Of a stretch of 64,000 nucleotides of DNA, positions 34,660 to 43,229 are shown piece by piece. How positions within the stretch are numbered: position 1 is the first letter of the stretch; each line of letters starts with the position of its first letter. The notes beneath the pieces were generated by a model that did not search any database, had not been told where the DNA came from, and worked only from the letters and a program-made list of their open reading frames with translations. Source of the DNA: Fimenecus sp045543095 (GTDB lineage Bacteria > Bacillota > Clostridia > Oscillospirales > Acutalibacteraceae); assembly GCA_045543095.1 (NCBI GenBank), contig JAZQMC010000028.1, positions 9,693 through 73,692 on the forward strand, read 5' to 3'. A program made the position numbers and the translations under genes.

Positions 34660-36686
34660 TCTACACCTCTGTATAAAAGTCCGCGTGTGAATTCGCCCGT
34701 GGGCTTTTCTTCATTTCTGTATGCTCTTAAAATGTTATCAACCTCATATTTGTTTTCGGTTGTGAAGTTGAAAAACAGTATGTCGCAGGGTGGTATTTCT
34801 CTCATTCTGTCCGCCATATAAAGCGGGCGGGAGTTAAGTATTTCGGAATATCCCATAAAACAACGAACAGGAAAACTAATTCCCTTTCGGTCGGTGATTA
34901 CACTTTGCCGTTTACATTCTGTACAACTCTTACCGTTTTTTATAGGACAATTTCGGGTGAGCATAAGGGGAGTTCTGCCATAAACCGTAATACCTTTAGG
35001 AACGCTCGCAGAAATCTTCGGAAATTTCTCAAGGGTCACTTCATTTGATGCAATTACCTTGTGTAACCCAAGATTTTTTGCTACATCCATTGAAAGTGAA
35101 TTGAAAATATTCATTGATGGTGAAGCAACAACCTTTTTACCGCATTTTTTAGCAATTGCTACCGAGTCAAGTGTGTGGCAAAGGCAATATTCTGCTGAAG
35201 AACCCAAGAGCATTCTTTCCACCTTTTCGCCGTTGCCGAACATACCGTGGGGCAGTTCAACACCATAGCCGTTTTCTTTAATTATATCGTCGCTTGTCCC
35301 GAGAGGAACAAAAATCAAATCCGCTTTGATATTGTTGGGGATTTGCTCTGCATTGTCAAATCTTAAATAGAGCATTCTATCGTCATTTGATTTTATATTT
35401 GACGGAACAGGTGGCTCGTTTATGTTTCTCTCACTTTCACCGAGAATTGATTGTGTCAAAAATGTAAGAGCCTTTCTTCGCATCTGATTAAGTGCAGAAA
35501 CGGAGAGCGAATAGTCAATTTCGCCCTTGATTTCAACATTTGTTGCATTGAATTGTGTGCCACCACATTTTTTGAGTGCATCAACAATTCTGTCTTCTGC
35601 AATCGGTCTGTTTATCGGTGCTTCACAAAGCATATCACTTTCTACCATAGCAATATGATTTTCATATCTTGCTGTGAGTGTTGCCTTTTCACCGATTTTG
35701 CCACGGAATTTAAAGCTGATGTCATATCGTGGCAACTCTTTTTCATAATTTATAGCATATTTGTTAAGCAATTCTTTTGTTGCCGATTGCACATTCTCTT
35801 TTTCACGGTAGCCGAACATATCGCGACCGAGTTGTGCTTTGAAATAGCCGTCAGTAAAACCTGAACGCGAGAAAAGGTCGTGCAAATCCTTTTCGGCTTC
35901 AAAATTATATTCGCCCTTTGTCGCCTTTTTGCAAGCCTTTACCGCAGCACTAACATATTCGGGGCGTTTCATTCTACCCTCAATCTTAAATGAGCAAACA
36001 CCCATTTTGTAAAGTTCGGGGATATGCTCAATAAGGGATAAATCTTTAAGGCTTAAATCGTGCCCCGTGCCTTTTTCTGCCTTGAATGGTAAACGGCAAG
36101 GTTGTGCACAAAGTCCTCGATTACCGCTTCGTGAGCCCAATACCGCACTCATAAGGCATTGACCCGAAACACACATACAAAGTGCACCGTGAATAAAAAC
36201 TTCAAGGTCAATGGGGGAGTGCTCACATAAGTATTTAATTTCGTCAAGGCTTAATTCTCTCGGCAAAACTGCCCTTGAAAAACCTAATTCCTTTAAGACT
36301 TTAAGCCCCTCAAGTGTGCCTACGGTCATCTGTGTTGATGCGTGCATTTCAAGGTCGGGACAAATTGTTTTAACCGCCATCGCAACACCTAAATCCTGCA
36401 CAATCACCGCATCTGCACCAAAGTCTGCAATTTTTCGAATTGCTTCATAAACCTCTGAAAGTTCGCAGTCTTTAATAAGGGTGTTAAGAGTAATATGTAC
36501 CTTAACACCCCTGGCGTGACAATATTCAATTGCATTTTTAATTTGCTCGTCCGTGAAATTCTGTGCATTTCGGCGAGCATTAAAATTGCCCATACCAAAA
36601 TAAACCGCGTCAGCACCACTGAGTACTGCCGATTTCAAGGCCTCCTCATTGCCCACGGGAGCAAGTATTTCTGCTTTTTTATTCAT
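34656..36686 (-). CDS. U32 family protein (RlhA/YdcP-like) for RNA hydroxylation
   Basis: A 676-residue protein of the peptidase U32 family. The long form with a C-terminal DUF3656-like part matches RlhA-type proteins, which hydroxylate a cytidine in 23S rRNA, or the related TrhP tRNA enzymes; peptidase activity is not assumed. Seen: EILAPVGNEEALKSAVLSGADAV split at the start, FIHGALCMCVSGQC, and SGNRGLCAQPCRLPF with conserved cysteines (about 165-195), then FKIEGRMKRPEYVS. A second Cys cluster (NCPIKNGKSCTEC) lies near residue 590. It overlaps zapA by 8 bases and dut by 4. Confidence 0.88.
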   Translation of the reverse strand: MNKKAEILAPVGNEEALKSAVLSGADAVYFGMGNFNARRNAQNFTDEQIKNAIEYCHARGVKVHITLNTLIKDCELSEVYEAIRKIADFGADAVIVQDLGVAMAVKTICPDLEMHASTQMTVGTLEGLKVLKELGFSRAVLPRELSLDEIKYLCEHSPIDLEVFIHGALCMCVSGQCLMSAVLGSRSGNRGLCAQPCRLPFKAEKGTGHDLSLKDLSLIEHIPELYKMGVCSFKIEGRMKRPEYVSAAVKACKKATKGEYNFEAEKDLHDLFSRSGFTDGYFKAQLGRDMFGYREKENVQSATKELLNKYAINYEKELPRYDISFKFRGKIGEKATLTARYENHIAMVESDMLCEAPINRPIAEDRIVDALKKCGGTQFNATNVEIKGEIDYSLSVSALNQMRRKALTFLTQSILGESERNINEPPVPSNIKSNDDRMLYLRFDNAEQIPNNIKADLIFVPLGTSDDIIKENGYGVELPHGMFGNGEKVERMLLGSSAEYCLCHTLDSVAIAKKCGKKVVASPSMNIFNSLSMDVAKNLGLHKVIASNEVTLEKFPKISASVPKGITVYGRTPLMLTRNCPIKNGKSCTECKRQSVITDRKGISFPVRCFMGYSEILNSRPLYMADRMREIPPCDILFFNFTTENKYEVDNILRAYRNEEKPTGEFTRGLLYRGVE

Positions 36687-37059
36687 CGTTATTATTTTTC
36701 ACACCTGCGAAAAGATTAATCTGGTCATTTTTGAATTTTGCTTCCGTTTTATATCTTTCAAGCTCACGCTTGTAATAATCCCTTTCGGATTTAGCCTTTG
36801 CGGAGTCTTCAAGATAATCTTTAATCTGTGAACGAAAATTTTCAACATTCTTTTCACTTTTATAAAGCTCATCAGCCATTTCAAGAGCTACAAGAATTGC
36901 CGCCTGAGTAGCACTGACATAAAAATTGCCCTTTGTAATTTCGTTCATACGCTCGTCAATTCTTCTGCCAAGCTCTTCAGTGTATTCAACGCTTTCATCG
37001 GTGTTGATTACATAATTTGAGCCGTGGATTGTAAGCTTAACTCTATTCATATTTTCCAT
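36679..37059 (-). CDS. zapA: Cell division protein ZapA
   Basis: A 126-residue FtsZ-associated protein that bundles FtsZ filaments. The N-terminal part (VKLTIHGSNYVINTDES, ERMNEITKG, AAILVALEMADELYKSE) matches ZapA, and a long C-terminal coiled coil (about 65-115) supports dimer formation. Slightly longer than the Bacillus protein because of an extended coil. It overlaps the U32 gene, an arrangement common in Clostridia. Confidence 0.92.
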   Translation of the reverse strand: MENMNRVKLTIHGSNYVINTDESVEYTEELGRRIDERMNEITKGNFYVSATQAAILVALEMADELYKSEKNVENFRSQIKDYLEDSAKAKSERDYYKRELERYKTEAKFKNDQINLFAGVKNNNDE

Positions 37060-37124
37060 AGATTTACACTCCGATACATATTATTATTATTTTAATTGTA
37101 TCACATTGTTTTTTATTTTTCAAC

Positions 37125-37424
37125 CTATCGATGCTTGAACAGATTGTCAAATGCGTTCGATTTTTCTGTCTTTTTACATTCTTCGGGACAATCAAACTCA
37201 ACAAGAATAGTATCGTCACCGATTACCTTAATATCCTGCCAACAAATTTTAATATCATTTGTTCTGCCCATAAGACCAAAGCATTTTGATTTTCCCCATA
37301 TAATAAGTGAAACAATACAACCCGAACAGGTGTCAATTTCAACGTCGCAGACGCTACCCAACCTGCAACCGTCACTTAAATTTATAATCTCTTTTTCGTG
37401 TAAATCGGTAATACAACAATTCAT
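37125..37424 (-). CDS. YlmC/YmxH-family PRC-barrel protein
   Basis: A 99-residue PRC-barrel protein. DLHEKEIINLSDGCRLGSVCD and a later IKICWQDIKVIGDDTILVE are characteristic of YlmC/YmxH, annotated as sporulation-linked in Firmicutes though the function is unclear. Extra Cys residues (CCITD, CSGC, CPEEC) may bind metal. Its GGGG ribosome binding site lies in the 3' arm of a hairpin just upstream. It directly follows sigG. Confidence 0.88.
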   Translation of the reverse strand: MNCCITDLHEKEIINLSDGCRLGSVCDVEIDTCSGCIVSLIIWGKSKCFGLMGRTNDIKICWQDIKVIGDDTILVEFDCPEECKKTEKSNAFDNLFKHR

Positions 37425-37457
37425 AAAAACACCCCTGCAATATAATATGCAAGGGTT
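37425..37457 (-). promoter_or_regulatory. Hairpin between sigG and ylmC that includes the ylmC ribosome binding site
   Basis: On the minus strand CCCTTGCA pairs with TGCAGGGG (one G-T pair), followed by TGTTTTT that runs into the ATG. The 3' arm carries the AGGGG site of ylmC. The same sequence can act as a weak terminator after sigG or hide the ribosome binding site. Confidence 0.6.
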
Positions 37458-37468
37458 TTTGTCCTTTT

Positions 37469-38239
37469 TCAGCTTTCTTTAATTTTCTTTATTGCACCTT
37501 TTTCAAGACGACTGACCTGTGCCTGACTAATGCCTACTTCTTCTGCAACTTCCATTTGAGTTTTACCCTGCATAAAGCGAAGATTAAGAATAAGCTTTTC
37601 TCGTTCTCCCAATCCCTTGATTGCCTCTTTAATTGAGATTTCATTAAGCCAATCTTCATCGCTTTCGCTACTTCCAACCTGGTCCATAACATATATTGTG
37701 TCACCGCCGTCGGAGTAAACGGGCTCATAGAGTGAAATGGGCTCAACGATGGCTTCAAGAGCTAAAACTACGTCAACAGGCTCAATTTCCATTTCTTTTG
37801 CGATTTCTTCTATGGTAGCGTCACGCCCCAAATCGTTTTGTATTCTCTCTTTAATCTGCATTGCGTGGTATGCGGTGTCGCGAAGTGAACGGCTGACACG
37901 AATGGGGTTATAATCTCTTAAATATCGGCGAATTTCACCGATTATCATTGGTACCGCGTATGTGGAAAAACGGACATTCTGCGAAATATCAAAATTGTCA
38001 ATGGCTTTTATAAGTCCAATGCACCCCACCTGAAATAAATCGTCGGGATTTTCACCGCGGTTAGCAAATCGTTGAATAACCGACAACACAAGTCTTAAAT
38101 TTCCCTCAATCAACTCTTGTCTTGCTTTTTTGTCATTGTTTTCTCTGATTTTTTTCAGTAATGCAACCTTTTCAGCCTCTTTAAGCACCCTAAGTTTCGC
38201 GGTGTTAACTCCGCATATTTCAACTCTGTTATATTGCAA
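37469..38239 (-). CDS. sigG: Forespore sigma factor SigG
   Basis: An RNA polymerase sigma factor of 256 residues that drives late forespore transcription. The N-terminal signature NRVEICGVNTAKLRVL identifies SigG. Region 2 (NLRLVLSVIQRFANRGEN, DDLFQVGCIGLIKAIDNFD, FSTYAVPMIIGEIRRYLRD) and region 4 with its helix-turn-helix (MEVAEEVGISQAQVSRLEKG) are complete. The start is a TTG with GGGAGTG upstream. An intact sigG suggests the organism sporulates or did until recently. ylmC follows. Confidence 0.96.
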   Translation of the reverse strand: MQYNRVEICGVNTAKLRVLKEAEKVALLKKIRENNDKKARQELIEGNLRLVLSVIQRFANRGENPDDLFQVGCIGLIKAIDNFDISQNVRFSTYAVPMIIGEIRRYLRDYNPIRVSRSLRDTAYHAMQIKERIQNDLGRDATIEEIAKEMEIEPVDVVLALEAIVEPISLYEPVYSDGGDTIYVMDQVGSSESDEDWLNEISIKEAIKGLGEREKLILNLRFMQGKTQMEVAEEVGISQAQVSRLEKGAIKKIKES

Positions 38240-38314
38240 AAAATCACTCCCGAATAAAGTTCCAATAAAAGTATTACCAATTACCGAAACTCTAAACGGG
38301 AGATTAATTTTTAT

Positions 38315-40132
38315 TTATTCAACCGTAACACTCTTTGCCAAGTTTCTCGGTTTATCAACATCAAGACCGCGTTCTACTGTTGTATGATATGCAAGTAATT
38401 GCAAGGGAACAACCGTGAGTGACGGTGTAAGATAGCGGGAGGCTTTAGGAATATAAATCACCGCATCGGCAACATCGCGAATTCCTTTTGTGCCTTCTTT
38501 AACAATGGCAATTACATAAGCCCCGCGGGCGTGTACTTCTTTAATGTTAGAAATCATTTTATTGTAAAGTGCATCATCAGTAGCAATGGCAGTGACTACC
38601 GTGCCTTCTTCAATAAGTGAAATTGTGCCATGCTTAAGTTCACCCGCACCATAGCCCTCACAATGAATATACGAAATTTCTTTAAGTTTCAATGCTCCCT
38701 CAAGGCAAAGGGGATAATCAATTCCGCGACCAATAAAGAATATATGCTCTTTAGTTGCAATATGTGGTGCAAGAGTTTTTGTTATTTTATCAGTATCAAG
38801 TGCGGTGTTTATTTTTTCGGGCAGAGTGAGAATTTCGTCAGTAAAATTCTTTAAATATTTATCATCAATAAGACCTTTTTCGTGAGCCAGATAAGAAGCG
38901 ATAGCATAAGATACACCCAACTGTGCCGAGAATGCCTTTGTGGTTGCAACCGCAATTTCTGCCCCCGCATTTGTGTATATTACGCCGTCACTCTCACGGG
39001 CGATTGTGCTGTAAAGTACATTGACAATTGACATTGTGAATGCACCGCGTTTTTTTGCCTCTCGCAGAGAAGCAAGTGTGTCGGCGGTTTCTCCCGACTG
39101 ACTAACAAAAATACAAAGGTCACCTTTTTCGATTATTGGGTTGCGGTATCTGAATTCGCTTGCAATATCAACGGTTACGGGAATTCTTGCCATATCCTCA
39201 ATAATGTATTTTGCGGTCATACCAACATGATAAGCACTGCCACAGGCAACAATGTAAATTCTTTTAAGCTCTTTAACAAAGTTTTCAGGGAATTGGAAAG
39301 GAAGCACAATTTTGCAGTCTTTAATCAGCGGTGAAATCGTATCACGAACTGCTTTTGGCTGTTCATAAATCTCTTTCGCCATAAAATAGTCATATCCGCC
39401 TTTTTCGGCAGAGTCAATGCTCATATCTATGGTTTTGATTTCGACGGGCTTTTCCTCGCCATCTTTACCAAACACTTTAATGTCGTTTTTGCTGATTTCA
39501 ATGAATTCACCGTCGTTCACAATATAGCATTCTCTTGTATAGGGCAGAATTGCGGGAATATCAGAAGCAAGAAAATTCTGTTTTTTGCCTTTGCCAACAA
39601 TTAACGGGCTGTCTTTTTTCATTGCATAAACTTTATCGTCACGGCCGTTTACAAGCATTGCAACCGCATAAGAGCCCTCAAGAAGATTTGCACATTTAAT
39701 CATTGTACCTATTACATTGCCGTCATAAAGATAATCAAAAAGCTGGGCAATAACTTCGGTATCAGTTTCAGATTTAAACTCATAACCGTTGGCGATAAGC
39801 TCATTTTTAAGCTCAATATAATTTTCAATAATTCCGTTGTGAACAAGTGTTACAACATTATTCATAGATTTGTGTGGGTGGGCGTTTAATTTGTCGGGTG
39901 CACCGTGAGTCGCCCAGCGGGTGTGCCCTATACCAATTGTGCCTTGTAGATTTACTTCATCAATACATGCCTGCAGATTATCAATTCTGCCTTTTTCTTT
40001 AACAATTTGAACGCCATTACCTCGAACGGCAATTCCTGCTGAGTCATATCCCCTGTATTCAAGTCGACGCAATCCCTCAAGAAGAATTGGAGTCGCATTT
40101 TCGTCGCCGATGTAACCTACTATTCCGCACAT
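38315..40132 (-). CDS. glmS: Glutamine-fructose-6-phosphate aminotransferase (isomerizing)
   Basis: Makes glucosamine-6-phosphate, the first step toward UDP-GlcNAc and the cell wall. 605 residues. Glutaminase domain with Cys1-type start MCGIVGYIG and LRRLEYRGYDSAGIAV; two SIS domains with SQSGETADTLASLREAKKRG (about 345) and a C-terminal PRNLAKSVTVE. GGAGG precedes the ATG. Only 66 bases separate it from the divergent gene, too little for a glmS ribozyme. Confidence 0.98.
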   Translation of the reverse strand: MCGIVGYIGDENATPILLEGLRRLEYRGYDSAGIAVRGNGVQIVKEKGRIDNLQACIDEVNLQGTIGIGHTRWATHGAPDKLNAHPHKSMNNVVTLVHNGIIENYIELKNELIANGYEFKSETDTEVIAQLFDYLYDGNVIGTMIKCANLLEGSYAVAMLVNGRDDKVYAMKKDSPLIVGKGKKQNFLASDIPAILPYTRECYIVNDGEFIEISKNDIKVFGKDGEEKPVEIKTIDMSIDSAEKGGYDYFMAKEIYEQPKAVRDTISPLIKDCKIVLPFQFPENFVKELKRIYIVACGSAYHVGMTAKYIIEDMARIPVTVDIASEFRYRNPIIEKGDLCIFVSQSGETADTLASLREAKKRGAFTMSIVNVLYSTIARESDGVIYTNAGAEIAVATTKAFSAQLGVSYAIASYLAHEKGLIDDKYLKNFTDEILTLPEKINTALDTDKITKTLAPHIATKEHIFFIGRGIDYPLCLEGALKLKEISYIHCEGYGAGELKHGTISLIEEGTVVTAIATDDALYNKMISNIKEVHARGAYVIAIVKEGTKGIRDVADAVIYIPKASRYLTPSLTVVPLQLLAYHTTVERGLDVDKPRNLAKSVTVE

Positions 40133-40198
40133 AAATAAACCTCCAAAGTATTTTTTATAAATTTTATGTCAACAATAATTTAAAAGGAGCTGAAAAAT

Positions 40199-41032
40199 AT
40201 GAATATGTCATACATCAAATTAAAGGCAAAAAACCGACTTGTAAAAAACACCTTCAGTTGTTTTGCAGTTTCTGTTTTGCCCTATGCCACATTTATTTTA
40301 CTGTCACTTTTAAATTATTATTTGTATATATTTTTAAAGAATACCGATTTTGCACCATTATCGTCATATAATTATGTTTTAAGACCGTCAATATTCACCT
40401 TAAGCCTGATAATTTCTTTTATTATTTGGAGAACTGCCAGACTTATAACAGACAGATTTTTTTATGTGAAGAACCATAATCCCGAAGCAACCTTTCGCAA
40501 GTCTTTAAGGGGAGTAACTTTTCGTCAGTTTATAACTGTATCAATGGCTACTGTGCTTAAATTCTTTTTAGGTGTTGCGTGGAGTGTGGTTTATCTTTTA
40601 CCATGTGCAGTAATGGGCGGGATATTTATATATGCAATAGAATATGAAGAATTTAACAGAAATTTGTTTTTATCTTTGTTTGCATCAACGGTGATTTTAT
40701 TTTTTATCGGTATTTCATTTCTCTATGTGACAATGAAACGCTACACAATGACTGACGCGATAATTTTTGCTTGCAAAGAAAAAGACTCTTTAAAAGCTAT
40801 TGAAAAAAGCATAAAAATAATGGAAGGCAATACACTTAAATATTCGTTATATTGCCTGTCCTTTTTTGGTTGGATATTATCTTGTGTGTTGGTGTTACCA
40901 ATATTTTATGTATTACCATACAAAACAATGGCAAAATACAGCTTCTATTCCTTTTGCTCAAAATCCACATTTTTCAAACGGGCAGAACAAAAACCAATTA
41001 TTTTTTACATTACAAAAACTGTTAAAGAATAA
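40199..41032 (+). CDS. DUF975-like integral membrane protein
   Basis: A 277-residue membrane protein with about six hydrophobic segments. The start LKAKNRLVKNTFSCFAVSV, the sequence SLKAIEKSIKIMEGNTLKY, and the pair SLYCLSFFGWILSC plus PYKTMAKYSFY near the C-terminus fit the DUF975 pattern. Function unknown. AGGAGC precedes the ATG. It stands alone, divergent from glmS, with a strong terminator after it. Confidence 0.6.
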   Translation: MNMSYIKLKAKNRLVKNTFSCFAVSVLPYATFILLSLLNYYLYIFLKNTDFAPLSSYNYVLRPSIFTLSLIISFIIWRTARLITDRFFYVKNHNPEATFRKSLRGVTFRQFITVSMATVLKFFLGVAWSVVYLLPCAVMGGIFIYAIEYEEFNRNLFLSLFASTVILFFIGISFLYVTMKRYTMTDAIIFACKEKDSLKAIEKSIKIMEGNTLKYSLYCLSFFGWILSCVLVLPIFYVLPYKTMAKYSFYSFCSKSTFFKRAEQKPIIFYITKTVKE

Positions 41033-41037
41033 AAGAA

Positions 41038-41068
41038 AAAAGCCTGAAGTGTTAAACTTCAGGCTTTA
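41038..41068. terminator. Rho-independent terminator between convergent genes
   Basis: Stem AAGCCTGAAGT / ACTTCAGGCTT, loop GTTAA; A- and T-rich flanks suit both directions. Confidence 0.9.
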
Positions 41069-41084
41069 ATGAAATTAGAATTGA

Positions 41085-41657
41085 TTAAAGAATAATTCCC
41101 ATTGTTCCGGGCTTGCAGAGTGCAGCATTTGACTCGTCTGTGTCGATGTGCATTGCAAGTGCAAAGTTGGGGTGTACACGAACTACAACATCACCGAATG
41201 TGAGAGTTCTGTCGTCTGATGCAACCTTAACTTCAACAACCTGCTTGTCAACGAGGCCGTATTTTTCAGCATCATCGGGAGTCATGTGGATATGACGCTT
41301 TGCAACGATAACACCGTTTTCGATTTCGATTTCACCTTTTGGACCAACGATTTTGCATCCCGGTGTGCCTGCAATGTCGCCTGATTCTCTGACAACTGCT
41401 GCTACGCCGATTGAACGAGCGTCAGAAGCAGAAATTTCAACCTGAGTTGCGGGTCTTACAGGACCAAGAATTGAAACGCCGGGGAACTGACCTTTAGGGC
41501 CGATTACTGCGATTCTTTCTTCACAAGCATACTGACCGGGCTGTGATAAGTCCTTTTTCTTTGTGAGCTCATAGCCTTCACCGAAAAGGATTTCGAGATG
41601 CTCTTTAGAAATGTGAGCGTGGCGTGCACTTGTTTCAACTAAAACTGTCTTTTCCAT
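41085..41657 (-). CDS. pduL: PduL-type phosphate acyltransferase
   Basis: A 190-residue zinc enzyme that interconverts acyl-CoA and acyl phosphate. Metal ligands are seen in ARHAHIS (about 12-18) and KRHIHMT (about 120), with a further His in AMHIDTDE near the end. Two beta-barrel halves have matching GPKG sequences. No microcompartment shell genes are nearby and no encapsulation peptide is evident at the N-terminus, so it probably serves as the cell's phosphotransacetylase for acetate formation (inferred). It has its own promoter. Confidence 0.92.
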   Translation of the reverse strand: MEKTVLVETSARHAHISKEHLEILFGEGYELTKKKDLSQPGQYACEERIAVIGPKGQFPGVSILGPVRPATQVEISASDARSIGVAAVVRESGDIAGTPGCKIVGPKGEIEIENGVIVAKRHIHMTPDDAEKYGLVDKQVVEVKVASDDRTLTFGDVVVRVHPNFALAMHIDTDESNAALCKPGTMGIIL

Positions 41658-41703
41658 ATATCATTCTTCTTTCTTAAAAATTTTTACAAAATTTGCTACC
41701 TAT

Positions 41704-41732
41704 ATAATAGTATTTTTTTGTGCGTTTGTAAA
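41704..41732 (-). promoter_or_regulatory. Sigma-A promoter of pduL
   Basis: On the minus strand TTTACA, a 17-bp spacer, then TATTAT. Start point near 41697. Confidence 0.65.
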
Positions 41733-41750
41733 GTGTAAATATGTATAAGA

Positions 41751-43229
41751 TTATAATAATTCTTTAAAGGATTTTATATAATAATCTGCATTAGTCTTGA
41801 TTTTTTCGGTATCTTTTTCTGAAAATTTATCATAAACACCGCAAACTGCAAAACCGCCCTTTTTAGCACCCGTAATTGCGGGCAGAATATCTTCAAAAAC
41901 AATGCAGTCAGAGGGCTCAAGTCCCATTCGCTTGCAGGCGAGCAGATAAATATCGGGCTCATTTTTGTTCGTGCCCGCCTCAAAAAGATAAGCATTAGCG
42001 TCGAATAAATCAAAAATGCCGTTAGATTTCAAACAAACCTCGCTTAACTCTTTTGTATTTGCAGTTGCAAAAGCGATTTTAATGCCCATTTTTTTGAGAA
42101 TTTTCAAAAATTCTTCTCCGCCGTCTTTTAAACGGATTTTATTTTCGTACTCGTCATAACAGAGTTCGCACCATTCGTCCATAATGTCGTTAATGTCGTC
42201 GGGAAGATTAAATCTTTCTTTTGTGTATTTTGCCATTGGTTCAAAATGCATATCTTTAATACATTCCTGATAGTCGTCGGGCATTTCGATGTCGCGACGC
42301 TCAAAAAATGCAATATCAACATCTTTCCAGATGCCAACCGAGTCAAAGAGAGTGCCGTCAAGGTCAAAAATTGCACCCTTGTATTTTCGTATATCCAATA
42401 CATATTTGTCTATTGCTTTAGCCACACCGCCGTTGTCGTTGGTATCAGCAATGAATTTTGCCACATTTTTTGCGTATTCGCTACCGTTTGCCATAGCAAA
42501 TGAATAATCTGCAAAGGTGAGCATTGTACAGTCATTTTCGCCGTCACCAAAGCACATTACGTTCCCTTTATTAATATTTAAAGACTCTGCAAGGCTTCTC
42601 ACCGTGTAGCCCTTATTGGAATTTTTATGAGTAATTTCAAGATTACCGTCACGGCATTCGTCTTTCGGGAATGATGATGCGAATGAAAATTCACCAAGGC
42701 GTGAAACTTTTTCTTCTATTTCTTCTCTCTGCTTGGCTGAAAGTGAAAGAATATTCAATTTTTCCATACCCTTGTTGCCTATTAAAGCCGATAAATCGGG
42801 TACTTCTTTAATAAAATCTTTTAAAAGTGCATAAATGTGGGGCGAAACATTATCGGGCGTGAACATCCCGTAACTTTTACTGTTCATATAGCAGTCGCCG
42901 TCAAAATAGATTTCATAAAGAAGACCATATTCATCAAGAATGTTGAAAATCTGTGCGGATTGCTCGGCACTTATAAGGGTTGAGCAAATTTCCTTGCCCG
43001 TTTTTAAATCATAAGCAACCGCACCGTTTGATGTGATAAGATAATCGAGAAAGGGGAGTTGCTCAATTACATAATCGGTAAGGATTTTAGTTCTTCCGCT
43101 GGCAATTGCCACCTTAATTCCCATTTCGTGAGCACGCTTGAAAGCCTTTATATTCTCTTGTGGAATTGTAACGTGATTACTGTTTAAAAATGTACCGTCA
43201 AGGTCGGTAACGATAAGCTTAATACTCAT
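41751..43229 (-). CDS. Fusion of two HAD phosphatases (Cof-type plus phosphoglucomutase-like)
   Basis: A 492-residue protein made of two complete HAD hydrolases. The N-terminal half (about 1-265) is Cof/IIB type: VTDLDGTFLNS, SGRTK, and CFGDGENDCTML. The C-terminal half (about 280-492) is subclass IA like beta-phosphoglucomutases: IFDLDGTLFDSVG, ATANTKEL, and FEDILPAITGAKKGG. Both nucleophile Asp pairs are intact, so two phosphatase sites are expected. Each half alone has normal family length. ATG at 43229 follows AGGAG and overlaps the TGA of the FkbM gene; the TTG at 43247 is rejected. Likely sugar- or cofactor-phosphate substrates, unknown. Confidence 0.87.
   Translation of the reverse strand: MSIKLIVTDLDGTFLNSNHVTIPQENIKAFKRAHEMGIKVAIASGRTKILTDYVIEQLPFLDYLITSNGAVAYDLKTGKEICSTLISAEQSAQIFNILDEYGLLYEIYFDGDCYMNSKSYGMFTPDNVSPHIYALLKDFIKEVPDLSALIGNKGMEKLNILSLSAKQREEIEEKVSRLGEFSFASSFPKDECRDGNLEITHKNSNKGYTVRSLAESLNINKGNVMCFGDGENDCTMLTFADYSFAMANGSEYAKNVAKFIADTNDNGGVAKAIDKYVLDIRKYKGAIFDLDGTLFDSVGIWKDVDIAFFERRDIEMPDDYQECIKDMHFEPMAKYTKERFNLPDDINDIMDEWCELCYDEYENKIRLKDGGEEFLKILKKMGIKIAFATANTKELSEVCLKSNGIFDLFDANAYLFEAGTNKNEPDIYLLACKRMGLEPSDCIVFEDILPAITGAKKGGFAVCGVYDKFSEKDTEKIKTNADYYIKSFKELL

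Noticed and set aside
40145..40172. TTGACA with TACTTT as the glmS promoter on the minus strand
   Set aside because: The start point would lie downstream of the glmS ribosome binding site, so the mRNA could not be translated.
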